Notes: a model not told the origin generated them from the letters alone. Positions 24,214-35,207 are shown, counted from the first letter of the stretch. The stretch: DNA of 64,000 bases from Adiantum capillus-veneris (GCA_014529385.2 CM043949.1:142733858-142797857), one strand, 5' to 3'. Made by a program: numbers and translations.

Positions 24214-24283
24214 GTGGTATCAGAGCACGGCCGATTTCTCTTCTACGGGAAATCCGATCCCCGATTTTTTTTCCGCGGCACCT

Positions 24284-25780
24284 ATGGCTTCAGGCAATGA
24301 TCAGTCGACTCCCTCTGCATCTGGAGATGCGGGCTGGGATCACAACAAAGATTCAGACAGAGAGTATGGCCCGCCTCGGCCTACTCAGGCGGAGCAAATA
24401 GAGATGGAGCGTCGTCAATTGATTGGCGATGCAACAAAGATGATGCTCAATTTTGCCAAGGACCCGAAGATGGTAAAATATATGAACCAGACCTCTTTGA
24501 AAGAGGTACAGATGGAGTGGCAGAGAACCACAACACCACTCCCGAAACCCGCTCTCAAGAAACCTTCTGCCTCCAAGAAATATACGGAGAAGGAACTGGA
24601 GAACGTGGTTGATGCACGGATTGCTCAGCTTTTCGACGTGCAAAAGAAAGGCAAAAAGTACGACAAAAAGCAGAACAAAGGTACTGACTTCCCAAGATAT
24701 TTGGGTCGTCAGTCGACATTCGACAAAGCAAAGAAACGGAAGAAGCGTGTTCGATTTGAAGGAGTACCCAATTCTTCTTCTTCTTCTTCTGACAGTTCTT
24801 CTAGCTCCTCGGATTAGAGAGAAGAAGACAGAAAAAAAGCAAAAAGCGAAGCAAGAAGCAAAGCTTCGGAACGGGCAAGAAAAAGGCAAAGAAGGCTACA
24901 TCTCGCCCAGAGACTGACAGTTCTACTGAGGACTCGTCTACAGACAGCTCAGATTCCGATGACGGAAAGTTTTATGCGAACAAGAAGAATTTTTACAAAG
25001 CCAACCAGTATGACTTTCTCGAAGATAACAGCAAGAAAGTCCGAGAGTTTAAGGAAGGTGGCCACTCGATCAAGTTTGATACTTTTCAGGATACTCAGAT
25101 GCTTCGAAGGCTTTGTCTTTTATACAGCAGTTTGACATCGCTTTCGCGGGAGGACGCTATTCAGAGCACTCCAAGATTCGGAGAGCTGCCTCTTACTCTG
25201 AGGGGAATGCTCGTACTTGGTGGTCCACGCTTCTATTAAGCAAGACTGTGCCAGTTACATGGCTGAAATTCAAGAGGCTTTTTATTTCTTCTTGGTTGAC
25301 TCAAGAGTTTGAGCGAGATATACGAGCTGCTTGGAACCATCTCCGGATGACCAAGAGCGATACAGTGAATTCTTATTGTGAAAGATTCTGGAGCTCTTTT
25401 CTACCCGCCTCTTCATTCAAGAAGATCTCGTTCAGAGAACAGATTGAGCGGTTTACCTTGGGTCTACCTACAGAGATCCGAGATCACTGCTTGGAACAGA
25501 AGTCAGCTTCTATTCAGGAGTTGATGAGTCATGCGAAGCGGGGCTTTGCCATTCACTCTGGCAGTCTGACCTACCCCACAGATGAGGCCATGACACAACG
25601 AGCCGAACAGACTTCTGGGAATGAAAGTAGAATGAAAAAGAGCAACCCAGAGAAAAAAAAAGGATGCACGACCCAAGCTTACTCTTGAGGAGACAGCTCG
25701 CTTCATCAGAGAGGGGAAGTGCTTTGGATGCGGGGAACATGGACATATTTCCGCAAAGTGCCCTGATAAGGCACAGAAAG
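24284..25780 (+). pseudogene. Chromovirus Gag
   Basis: It begins MASGNDQSTP at 24284. A Ser/Asp-rich stretch ends at a stop at 24817. After frameshifts the capsid-like core is clear at 25113-25688 (SKIRRAASY, GNARTWWSTLL, LTLGLPTEIRDHC). A zinc knuckle CFGCGEHGHISAKC lies near 25727 in another frame. At least two frameshifts separate the parts. Confidence 0.8.
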
Positions 25781-25929
25781 AACAGAATGATAAAGACGAC
25801 GACAGGTCTGAGAGTTCGAGAGCAGCTGAGGAATGTGGCAGAAAAGGCAGATAGAAAAGCAGAACTGGTACCACATGGCGTGGGACCTGCACCGAATCTA
25901 ATGAATGAAAGTACAAACTTTGCCGCTTT

Positions 25930-26240
25930 CGGGGCAAAGCGAAGGATCAGGAAGCTCTTTTGAAGGAGCCAAGGCCAACTTCTTTTCACTTGGAATTGGC
26001 GGCTCGATTTGGAACTACGCCCGACAGACTGACGCCACAGGCGGAGGTAGTTCGACTGGCACCCGGATGGGATGTTGCCATTACACCGAGCATTGGCAAA
26101 CTTCGTTTGCAATGACAGGGGTGTTCAGGGCACGTGAGTGACGTTCTACTCGGGATCCCTTGGTACCACAAGAACTACGCCGTGGTTGACTACCGGGCCG
26201 AGAAAGCGACTTTGATAAATGAAGGGCTTAGAGATTGTAC
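25930..26240 (+). pseudogene. Chromovirus protease remnant
   Basis: The C-terminal part is readable (LELAARFGTTPD, GWDVAITPSIGK, DVLLGIPWYHKNYAVVDY) in more than one frame. The D-S/T-G active-site segment that should lie just upstream is not visible and appears deleted or replaced. Confidence 0.65.
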
Positions 26241-26359
26241 TTGATGAACTTCAGTTTTCTTACTCATTCTTTTGAGAGAACTGAACGATGGATAAAAGTT
26301 GAATATGTTTTGACCCGAAGAAAAGAACGCCAAGATTTTTTTCTCCACGCTCATGCCGA

Positions 26360-28075
26360 TTGCTTTTGAGAGGGCCTGAAGATCATACCATTGATCTGAT
26401 ATCTGGAAGCACGCCACCGAATCGGCCACCTTATCGTGTGAGCCGAGTACAGAATGAAAAGATTATGAACTCAGTGAAAGACCTCTTGGAAAAGGGTCTT
26501 GTCCAGCCTAGTACTTCACCGTATTGCTCTCCAGTGTTGTTGGTTTTGAAGAAAGACGGATCTTGGAGAATGTGTATCGATTATAGCACTCTCAACGAAA
26601 TCACCCTCAAGAACAGATTTCCGATTCCTAGGATCGATGATATACTCGACAGGTTACAGGGATCCTCGTGCTTTAGCAGGATTGACTTGAAGAGTGGATA
26701 TCATCAGATCAGGATAGCACCAGGAGATGTCTACAAGACAGCTTTTCGGACGACTTTCGGGTTATTTGAGTTTTTGGTGATGCCTTTTGGCTTAACCAAT
26801 GCTCCTGCGACATTTAACCGGATGATGGACAGGATTTTTCGAGAGTACAGACTATTTGTTGGCACTTTCTTTGACGACATCATTGTTTTCTCCACGAATG
26901 AGGCAGAACACAGAGATCATCTGCTTCAAGTCTTTCAGGCAATTACGAGATCACACGTTAGTGATTAATGCTAAGAAAAGTGAATTTTTCCTACTAGAGA
27001 TACACTTTTTGGGACACATTGTGTCAGCAGCAGGAGTGCGAATGGACCCGGCCAAGATAGAGACTATCCGTGATTGGCCCGATTTGAGGAATGTCCATGA
27101 AGTTAGAAGCTTCTTGGGACTGTGTTCGTACTACAGGCGGTTCATACGAAAGTTTGCAGAGGTTGCTTCCCCTTTGCATACCTTGACACAGAAAGGAGTA
27201 CCTTTTCCGTGGGGACCCACAGAGGTGACTGCCTTTCGGACATTGAAAGAGAAATTGACTACGGGACCAGATTTGACTTTGCCGGACTTGCAGAAGTCAT
27301 TTGAAGTATATTGTTATGCTTGTGGTCGTAGTCTGGGTGCGGTCTTGATGCAAGAAGGCCATGTCATAGCTTACGAGAGCCGTTTGTTCTCTAGGCCGGA
27401 GATGACAGCACAGATCTATGGGAAAGAGCTTTTGGCGGTTATCCATGCTCTTACTCAGTGGCGGCATTACCTACTCGGAGCGGATTTTACTGTCTTTACA
27501 AACCATCAGAGTTTGCGCTACTTCTTGTCACAGAAGCAGCTTTCGAAAAAGCAGATGCGGTGGGTGAACATCTTGTCACAGTTCCACTTCCAGATTGTCC
27601 ATGTGCAGGGACAGAAGAATGTGGTGGCAGATGCTTTGTCTCGGAAACCGTTGGTTCTGGCTATTTCCGCGATACATCATAGGAGCTTCGAGGATATGGT
27701 CGATCAGTATGCCACAGATACAGGTTTTGCAGATATTTTCACACGGATACGGGATGGGGAGACAGTAGCTGGATACACCCTTCGGGAAGGCTACTTGATG
27801 AAAAAGACTATGTTGTGCGTTACACAGCCGTTGAGGGAAAAGGTTATGACTGATTGCCACTGTCCACCTTTTACGGGTCACCGCGGCATTGCTACCACCA
27901 TGAAAGGGGTAGAGAGAGATTTCTTTTGGTGGAGACTGAAGAAGGATGTGGAAGAGTTTGTGCGCAGTTGCTTGGTATGCCAGAAGGTCAAGTTTGACAG
28001 GCATAAAGCACAGGGATTGTTACAGCCTTTACCCATACCCACCCGCCCCTGGGAAAGTATTGAAATGGATTTCAT
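26360..28075 (+). pseudogene. Chromovirus reverse transcriptase-RNase H-integrase N-part
   Basis: RT spans 26400-27100: PPYRVSR, KKDGSWRMCIDYSTLN, RIDLKSGYHQIRI, FGLTNAPATFNRMM and the catalytic FFDDII near 26870. A frameshift near 26940 moves the frame; thumb and connection follow (GHIVSAAGVRMDP, SFLGLCSYYRRFI). RNase H at about 27300-27640 has two catalytic Asp positions changed: CYACGRS where CDAS is normal, and FTNHQSL where TDH is normal; GKELLA and ADALSR remain. The integrase zinc region (GHRGIATT..., CLVCQKVK) ends at WESIEMDFIF near 28070. Confidence 0.85.
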
Positions 28076-28109
28076 TTTTTTTTATCTCCCGAGAATACAG
28101 AATGATCAC

Positions 28110-28440
28110 GATGATTTTCCGATTACATGGCACGCCTGAGACGATTGTCTCCGACAGAGACCCTAGATTTATGAGTTTGTTTTGGAAGGCAATTTGGGAG
28201 AACATCGGCACGCGGTTGCAGTTCTCGTCATCGTTCCACTTGCAGACTGACAGGCAATCTGAGATTGCCAATTCAGTGATTTTAGATTTATTGAAGTCTT
28301 GTATCTCGCATCAGAAGACTCAATGGGAAAAGAACTTACCTTTGGTGGAATTTGCCTACAATAACACGATACACTCTTCGACGGGGAAGACGCCATGAGA
28401 GATTGTTGAAACTGCTACTAAGGTTCCATCTTCCTGAGCA
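28110..28440 (+). pseudogene. Chromovirus integrase core, deleted
   Basis: HGTPETIVSDRDPRF (second catalytic Asp), TDRQSEIANSV (catalytic Glu; the family has TDGQSE) and LPLVEFAYNN are readable, but about 50 residues after the first catalytic Asp (MDFIF) are missing and the frame changes. Confidence 0.75.
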
Positions 28441-28720
28441 CGAAAGATTAGAAATTTGAAGCGGATGAATATTCGCGAGATTTGGATACGGCTTTTGCCA
28501 AGGTTCGCGAGACTTTACAGAAGTCTCAAGAATGACAGAAAAAGGCAGCGGATCGCCATCGTCGCGACTGGAAACTGAAGGAGGATGATTGGGTGCTCTT
28601 ACTTTTGAGAAGGCACGCCTAAGAAAGAAAAAGGGAAAGGAGAGGCTTTTTCCAAAGCTTAGTATGTGATACTACGGACCTTTCCAGATCACTGACAAGA
28701 TAAATGATGTCTCCTTCCGA

Positions 28721-29023
28721 TTGGAACTGCCAGATACTTGGAGGATTCACAATGCATTGCATGTGAGTCTCTTGAATCCTGTTAAGGGTGATGTGCCTGA
28801 TGATGGGGAGCCTGATGAGCAACCCAAAGTGGAAGAAAACGAGGACATCCTTGTTCCTGAACAGATTTTGGCACATAATGATACGAAGAATAAGGGTAAA
28901 GTCCGAAGGCAGTTCTTGGTTAAGTTCAAGAACTTTCCTGCATTTGATGCGAAGTGGATGGAGGAGGAGGACCTAGCAGATACTCCTCGGATTGTGAAAC
29001 TTTACCTCGATGTTTTGGTTTAG
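28721..29023 (+). pseudogene. Chromovirus integrase C-terminus with chromodomain
   Basis: WRIHNALHVSLLNPV is the usual GPF/Y-region end. After an acidic linker, ILVPEQILAHNDTKN..., RRQFLVKFKNFP, AKWMEEEDLAD is a chromodomain (beta strands plus C-terminal helix; the W of the aromatic cage is present). Family knowledge: such domains direct integration towards marked heterochromatin. This tail is open for 100 codons. Confidence 0.8.
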
Positions 29024-29608
29024 CATAGTCTACTCCAAACGGAACCCAGAACTCAGCTTGGCCGAAGATCTGGTGCAGTGGGATGCACAAGAGGGGAGTC
29101 ACTCCACTCCTTTGTCAACAGATGCCTCGATTTTGATACTAAAGTCACTGATGTCTCTTTGAGCTTCAGGGATACTGAGAGCTGACAGTATTTTGCTGGA
29201 TGACTTTATGAAATGGAATTCCTGATTATGATACTGATTTGTTCTTGACTTCTTGTGAGTGCAGGAACTGATAGCCGAAATGACTGCAGCATTTTGGTCT
29301 GATTGATCTCGAATAGACATGGTTGCAATAGGGGTTAGTCAATCGGACATCAATGAGGTCCCGATTGGACCTAGATGTGATTGCTAGCTACATTGCCGAT
29401 AAATCATGGTCTAAGATCCGAATGAATGTTGAATGTCATGTGATGTCCTGTGATGTCGTGTGATGTGACTGTCGATTCTGTACATGTGCTAGATGTGCGT
29501 TCCTAGTACGTAGGTACTAACAGTCAGTGTCTGCTAAGACGGTTTATGGCTTTTGTCGGTTTTGCATGCGTAATCGCGATCGATTACAATGCTTTCAAGA
29601 GGGGGGTA

Positions 29609-30159
29609 TGTCACAAAGTGATGACGTGGCGGACAACAGAAACCCTAATTTCTGCCAGAAACCCTAAAATTCCTGCAAACCCTAATTTTTGCCAAAAACC
29701 CTAAATTCCGAAAATCGCGGAGACGGATTATTAAAAAAAATATTTATTTTTTTTTTTGGAAAATGATGAGCGACGCGAATTTTGTTTTTGCTTTTTTAAA
29801 AAAAAAAAAGAAAAGAGTCTCTAAGAGAGAGAGAGAACTGATGCTTTTGATTTTAAAAGCTTTTGGGGCTCTGCTTTTGGGCATCCCTTGTAACCTTTAA
29901 ATTAGTGGTGAGGGCCTCACTTCTCAGGGCATCTGGACGCAGAGTCTGAGAGTGAAACCCTAACCGCTCTCTTGTACTTTGATGATTGATTAATACAAAA
30001 AGAAATACCGAAAGGGGCGCCAGTCTTTGGGGCCAATATCTCTAGGCACGGAACTCCGCCGGGCATGTGCAAATCTATTGTGATCTGTGAATTGTTTTGA
30101 AGTGGTTATTTGGTGCTGTCGCGATTGATTCTTGACTTGGAGTGTCCAAGTTTGTTACA
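29609..30159 (+). repeat. Chromovirus 3' LTR
   Basis: Matches 23659-24213 except for about ten substitutions and small indels in poly-A/T runs. Confidence 0.9.
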
Positions 30160-30272
30160 TGGACACTGCTCCTTCTCCATCTCTCATTGCTAATATGCAG
30201 GACAAGGTTGAATGGATTCGGAATAAGGAGATTCTCTAAATCCCTTTTTCTCCACAGCATGACACACTGGAT

Positions 30273-30716
30273 TTGCATGATTATGAGAAGCATGATGATC
30301 TGAATGATATTGATAAGCATGATGATTTGGATGCCAATGACAAGCATGATGATTTGCATGATCAAGATGTGATTTCTCACAAGCATGATGAGTTGCATGA
30401 AGATGATGTGATTGTTCACAAGGATGATGAGTTAGTGGATGCTTTTCCTAGCGAAGCTAACCTCGTTGTAGATTCGACCAATCACGAAGATCCGATCTTG
30501 GCTTTCGAGTCGAGGTCCAAAGAACCCCCACAGGACGATTCGATCATTCAAGACGAACCGATCTTGGCTCTCGAGCCTTGGTCCAAAGAACCCTCACAGG
30601 AAGTATTATGTGTTCGCATGATTGATACGCACGCATTGTTCGAGTGTTTCATTCGTGAAGGTTTCTTGTATTTTAGTCAGCATCGTTATGTGATCCCTTT
30701 TCTCGGCATGACATAG
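30273..30716 (+). CDS. Acidic Lys-His-Asp repeat ORF in the non-autonomous element
   Basis: 147 codons open. Residues 5-50 are repeats of KHDDL/KHDEL-like pentamers separated by acidic spacers (DNA repeat AAGCATGATGATTTG). Then come two related ~28-aa blocks (DPILAFESRSKEP, EPILALEPWSKEP). No known domain. It sits where pol would be in an autonomous element and is separated from gag only by the chromovirus. It may be element-encoded or captured; translation is unproven. Confidence 0.4.
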   Translation: MHDYEKHDDLNDIDKHDDLDANDKHDDLHDQDVISHKHDELHEDDVIVHKDDELVDAFPSEANLVVDSTNHEDPILAFESRSKEPPQDDSIIQDEPILALEPWSKEPSQEVLCVRMIDTHALFECFIREGFLYFSQHRYVIPFLGMT

Positions 30717-30887
30717 TGTATGTTGAGCACGTTTCTCTCATGGATGAGCACGAATGTATACGGATTGTGCATGAAAAGTTTGTATGTCAGGAAGTCACAT
30801 TCCATGTCTCTTCCTTGGCATGACAGTTTCCGAAAGAGCACATGATAGTATGAGCACCAAGCATGGGCATTTTCATTGTGAATTGCT

Positions 30888-31034
30888 CATCTACATTGCA
30901 TGCACAGTCTTTAGACAAGACAAGATTTTCTTCCTTCACTTTACATGGAATAGGTATGTTCATGGTTTTGTGTTGGAGATGGTTTCAGGAATTTTCAGCC
31001 ATGGAGATTCTTCAAGACGAAAGAAGCAGATCTC
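30888..31034. repeat. 147-bp direct repeat, copy 1
   Basis: About 95% identical to 31083-31227 (ACATTGCATGCACAGTCTTT ... GAAGCAGATCT). Both are in the internal spacer of the non-autonomous element. Confidence 0.85.
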
Positions 31035-31082
31035 ATTGTTTGCATGTGTTTGATGAACGGGTTGTCACTCCGTCTCTATGTT

Positions 31083-31227
31083 CATATACATTGCATGCAC
31101 AGTCTTTAGACAAGACAAGATTTTCTTCCTTCACTTTACATGGATTAGGTATGTTCATGGTTTTGTGTTGCAGATGGTTTCAGGAATTTTCAGCCATGGA
31201 GATTCTTGAAGACGAAGAAGCAGATCT
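31083..31227. repeat. 147-bp direct repeat, copy 2
   Basis: Second copy of 30888-31034, offset about 195 bp. Three small deletions are visible. Confidence 0.85.
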
Positions 31228-31907
31228 TTTAGACAACGTTGACGCAAGAAAGGAGATTCAAACGACTTTGTGTCGCTTTCGGCACGGCCCAAAGAAGCGA
31301 GCGTTCCAGACCTTTATGAAGTTCAAGTACCGCACGACCCACACAGCAGAGTGGGCCGGCGAAGAGTCCCTTCCACGATTCCGGACACTCTTAGCGATCT
31401 CCCTCGACGCCATCCCAACCTGCCGCAGATACACAGCATTTTCAGCCTTTAGCAAGGTAGCAAATACATCCCAGATTGGTTGCAGGAGTTCCCCCATCTT
31501 TAGCCCAAGAAAACGCAGTCAAAACAGTCATTTTCAGCCACCAAAACAGTCCCAATATTCAGCGAATAGAAGAACTCAGATTTCAGCCATCAAGTCGCCG
31601 TCATCATCACCGTCGTCGTCATCGGCACAATCCCATTGCATCAGTCCATTGCATACGCATTGTACACCTTGTGCAATCAAAGTAGACCACTCTCGCCGAC
31701 AAGAGTGGGGCCTTCGGAGGAGGGTTTTACAACCTCTCGGGTGTCGTATCTCTTCTCTCTCCTTCTCTCAGTCTCATTCACTTGCACGCTCAATATCCAC
31801 TCACTTTGTTCGTGATCAGAGCACTCTAGAAGACGGAAGGCTCTCTCCTTCCCTAAGAACTAAAAGGAACCTTGAGCGAATAAAGATCACTAATCTTGAG
31901 AAAATAC

Positions 31908-32730
31908 CAAGGTGGAAAGGTACGTAAGGTACGGTACGTGTTCGGTACGTACTGTACGTAGTACCGAATGGATTGAGTTGTAAGGTACGTAAAATTCGTA
32001 AGGTTTTTTTCGAAAACGTCAAAAACCTACAATACGGTCCGTACTTGCTAATAAATTCATAAGTATCACTTCTAGGATATTAGCTCTCTCCAAGGCTGTC
32101 ATAAATAGACAATCCAAGGCGAGTCATCCGCACTGGCCAGTAGTGCCGATGCCAGTAAGGTGCCTCAACACACGCGTCACCGTACTTGTCTTCTGTTTTC
32201 CACAATATTTGCAGGCCCAAGTACGTGTTCCTGATCCTGCTTGCCCTCCTGTATTTACCACCGCAATGACAGTGGTGTCTGCGCTCCAGACTGGGTTGGG
32301 TTTGCGAGGCATGGTGTACCTACAGATTGGTGAACAAAAACATTGATGCTATCGCGAGAAACACACAAGGTATGCGCGAGGGAGACGAGAGAGACTCGCG
32401 AGGACGAGCACTTACCTTTACCGCGCACAAGGTTGCTCTGCAAGTGAGTTTGCAGAGTTCTGTCTGCAATAAACAGGCGCCCAAACTCTCTCTGTAGTAC
32501 TCTGTAGTCAATAGTTTGCAATAAACAAGTGCCCAAACTCACTTTGTCTCAATAACCAGGCGGCCAAACCCCCAAAACAGAGGCGAAATTAAATCCGAAA
32601 ATGCGAAGGGGAAATTCGTTTTTTTTTTTTCTTCTTCTTCTTTTACAATACGGATCCATACGGTACCGTACCATACTGTACGGACGTACGGTACCGTACG
32701 GACCCGTCCATACGTACGGATCCTACGTTG
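31908..32730 (-). mobile_element. Small hAT-type DNA transposon
   Basis: An 8-bp target duplication GAAAATAC flanks it (31900-31907 and 32731-32738). Imperfect terminal repeats are CAAGGTGGAAAGGTACG and, from the other end, CAACGTAGGATCCGTACG. Both ends are rich in GTAC/CGTACGG palindromes, as in hAT subterminal repeats. It is 823 bp, far too short for a full transposase, but keeps a BED-type zinc-finger fragment. It inserted near the end of an LTR of the gag-only element. Confidence 0.8.
32124..32312 (-). pseudogene. BED zinc-finger fragment of a hAT transposase
   Basis: 62 codons: RTWACKYCGKQKTST followed by TRVLRHLTGIG and a later Cys, the W.C..C ... R...HL pattern of BED fingers at the N-terminus of plant hAT transposases. 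No catalytic domain or dimerisation domain follows. Confidence 0.65.
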
Positions 32731-32743
32731 GAAAATACAATCA

Positions 32744-33544
32744 TCCCCGCTCAACAGGCAACTTCTCAGCAGTACCCCCTCTCAGCATCCTAGCGTTTCC
32801 AACCTAGGCCATCTTTGGCGTTTTCCTACAACCAACCATCTTCAGTCCTCATCGTTTTCAGCATGCACTAACGCTAGGCAACATCAGCGGTTCCATCCCC
32901 AGCAGATCCCTCGCGACCTCAGTCAAAACCACCACTATATCAGCCAATGTTTTTCCCACAAAAACGCTAGCCTAACAGAGCAGATCTCAGCATTTTTGAC
33001 CAGCAGAATCTCAGCTTGACCAGCGTTTTTCAGCATGGGTAAAAACGCAGATTTCAGCCATGATAAAGTCGCAGTTTTCCCCCTAGACGGTTGCAGATTG
33101 TTCCCCCATTTCCAACCATCAAAACGCAGCCAAAACAGTCATTTTCAGCCACCAAGAAGACCATGAAATCCGCAGATAAAAGTCCACAGATTTCAGCCAT
33201 GAAGTCGTCGTCGTCATCACCGTCGTCGTCATCGGCATAGTCCAACTTGCATCAGTCCATTGCATTCGCATTGTACACCGTTGTGCAATCAAAGTAGACC
33301 ACTCTCGCCGACGAGAGTGGGGCCTTCGGAGGAGGGTTTTACAACCTCTCGGTGTCGTATCTCTTCTCTCTCCTTCTCTCAGTCTCATTCACTTGCACGC
33401 ACAATATCCACTCACTTTGTTCGTGATCATAGCACTCTCCATAAGACGGAAAGCTCTCTCTTTCCCTAAGAACTAAAAGGAACCTTGAGCAATAAAGATC
33501 ACTTATCTTGAGAAAATACAACATTCATTCCGCTGCACCTTACA
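32744..33544 (+). repeat. Partial 3' LTR of the gag-only element
   Basis: Corresponds to 20508-21317 of the 5' LTR, lacking its first ~370 bp. It ends ACCTTACA directly before the TTCCT target duplication. An earlier partial LTR at about 31440-31907 ends at the hAT. Confidence 0.8.
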
Positions 33545-33549
33545 TTCCT

Positions 33550-33932
33550 CCTCTGACTCAAATAATATAGCAAGCACATGTGCTGCTCTTATGCTAAGCT
33601 CAAAGCACCATGCTTCTCAATTCAAGCCTAGTGAGATGATGTGCAAACCCTACAGTCCAATTCATACCAATGTATCTCATGCAAAAAATATGAAACGATA
33701 GTTATAAAGACCTACAGATGATTTCTGTGAAATTTCATCTTCAACCCTATCTAGGCTATGGGACAACCATGCTATGATTGATACTCATGTTCGCTTTGTT
33801 AGAGTTCAGTTTCCTGACCGGTGGTAGCTCCAGTATCTCCCAGGAGTAGATTAGGGAGTGAGGCTGTTTTGTTACTTGAGGTAGACGTACGTGTACAAGG
33901 CGGTGCACTTCAATGTGTTGCTCACCCACTAG
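33550..33932. other. Intron sequence, nothing recognised
   Basis: Spacer between the gag-only element and copia D. No repeats or genes seen. Confidence 0.5.
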
Positions 33933-34844
33933 ATTGGCATGAGGCGGACCCTCGTTCCTAGGATTTTTCAAGGTCAAAGTCTCAAGTCTTATGCAATTCT
34001 ATTACTAAATATGTGTGTGTCAGGTCACTTTTAGTGAGTTTACATTTATAATAGCATTATTTAGCCATTTATCAAGACCGTGGGGTTTCATTGGAGGTAG
34101 GGAAAACCTGAGGTTTGCCTATATATGCAACCCCTCCCCCCTTGTACTTTTGGCATATGTTCAGCAACGTTTGGGCACTCTCTCTCTAGCATTTTCTCAC
34201 TTGCTAGCGTTTCTGGTGTGCTATCACTTCCTCTCTCTAGCGATTTCTAACCCCAAACGACGCTAGGAGCTTGACGACGAGGAGATCTATCGTGTAGATC
34301 CGAGATCTATTGGCTGCCTGTCACAAGGCGGGCACCACGTGCCAATAGAAAAGAACAGACTGAATAAACTTTTAGCACTTCAATAACAACTGAACTGAAA
34401 AAGAGAGAGACGACACGCGACACGCAGTGGCAGAATTCCACCCCAGAGAGTATTGGCCCCAAACCTTGGTGCCCCTTTCGGTATTTCTTTATATTACTGC
34501 CAATTCACAAAGTACAATAGCCGAGGAGCACCTGATCTGCAATCTATGCGCTAAAAAGTGCCAGAGAGGGCCCCCAAGGCTCATATTTAAAGGCCCAAAG
34601 CCTAAAAGCATCAAATCTGAAAAGCTGACCCCAAAAAATCACTTTCCTAAAATTTCGAGATTTCCCTAAAAATCCGCCGCGAATTCTGGGACGTCCATAC
34701 AAGTGCCACATCATCATATTTTGATGTGCAAAGTCGTTTGAGTGTGTTCTGCTTTATTTTTAATGCGTTTATGTCACTTGGGGCCCCATCGGACGAGGTC
34801 CTCATAAGTTGGTAAGACTTCTTCTTCTGTTCCTTGTTCTTCTT

Positions 34845-34975
34845 AGGGTTTCTAGAATTAGGGTTTACAGGTTTTAGGGTTAGGGTTTGCAAGTTTTAGG
34901 GTTAGGGTTTCCAAAATTAGAGTTTCAACAATTAGGGTTTTTGGCAAGAATTAGGGTTAGGGTTTCTGCTCTCGG
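34845..34975 (-). promoter_or_regulatory. Telobox cluster in the LTR
   Basis: About eight AAACCCTAA/ACCCTAACCC motifs on the minus strand. Family knowledge: teloboxes in plant promoters bind telomere-repeat-binding factors. Here they lie in the U3-like part of the element's LTR. Confidence 0.55.
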
Positions 34976-35207
34976 GCAACCACGTCATCACTTTGTGACA
35001 CTTCTTCTGTTACTTCTTCTTCTTAGGGTTTAGGCCGCTCGGCCGATATCTGTAAGTTGGCTCCATTCTTTAGGCTTTGACACGTCAGCAGTTTGTTACA
35101 TCTCCCCTTCTTGAAAGAGAGTAATCGTCCGCGATTAGAGCATATCTGCAAAACAACTCAAGTTAGCTCAAAAATTTCCGAGGGACAATCAGTTTGTTCT
35201 TTTTATT

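Larger units (their letters stand above)
23659..30159 (+). mobile_element. Full-length Ty3/gypsy chromovirus (defective)
   Basis: 6501 bp with 5-bp target duplication TGGAC (23654-23658 and 30160-30164). The LTRs 23659-24213 (555 bp) and 29609-30159 (551 bp) start TGTCACAAAGTG and end GTTTGTTACA; by eye they are about 97-98% identical. Primer site GTGGTATCAGAGC at 24214; polypurine tract AAGAGGGGGG before the 3' LTR. Order: gag, protease remnant, RT, RNase H, integrase, chromodomain. Several frameshifts, deletions and catalytic substitutions make it non-functional. Confidence 0.92.
20138..33544 (+). mobile_element. Non-autonomous LTR element (gag-protease only), host of nested insertions
   Basis: The target duplication TTCCT flanks it at 20133-20137 and 33545-33549. 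The 5' LTR is 20138-21317 (TGTCACGTGAC...CCTTACA), followed by a TTGGTATCAGAG primer site. The interior has gag and a broken protease (21817-23650), then a chromovirus (23659-30159), then an acidic ORF (30273-30716) and duplicated spacer. No reverse transcriptase, RNase H or integrase of its own is seen. The 3' end is rearranged: a partial LTR (about 31440-31907), a hAT insertion, then a second partial LTR (about 32744-33544) restarting mid-LTR. Confidence 0.85.

Noticed and set aside
24186-24401. Additional overlapping frames on both strands through the chromovirus and copia genes
   Set aside because: They are shadows of the gag-pol frames and lack domain matches.
30863-31927. 354-codon open frame
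   Set aside because: It runs through the 147-bp direct repeats and into an LTR whose other copies are non-coding, so it is a composite of repeats and not a gene.
34845-34975. Interstitial telomere array
   Set aside because: The TTAGGG-like motifs are irregular, interrupted and shared with LTRs of the same family, so they are LTR teloboxes.
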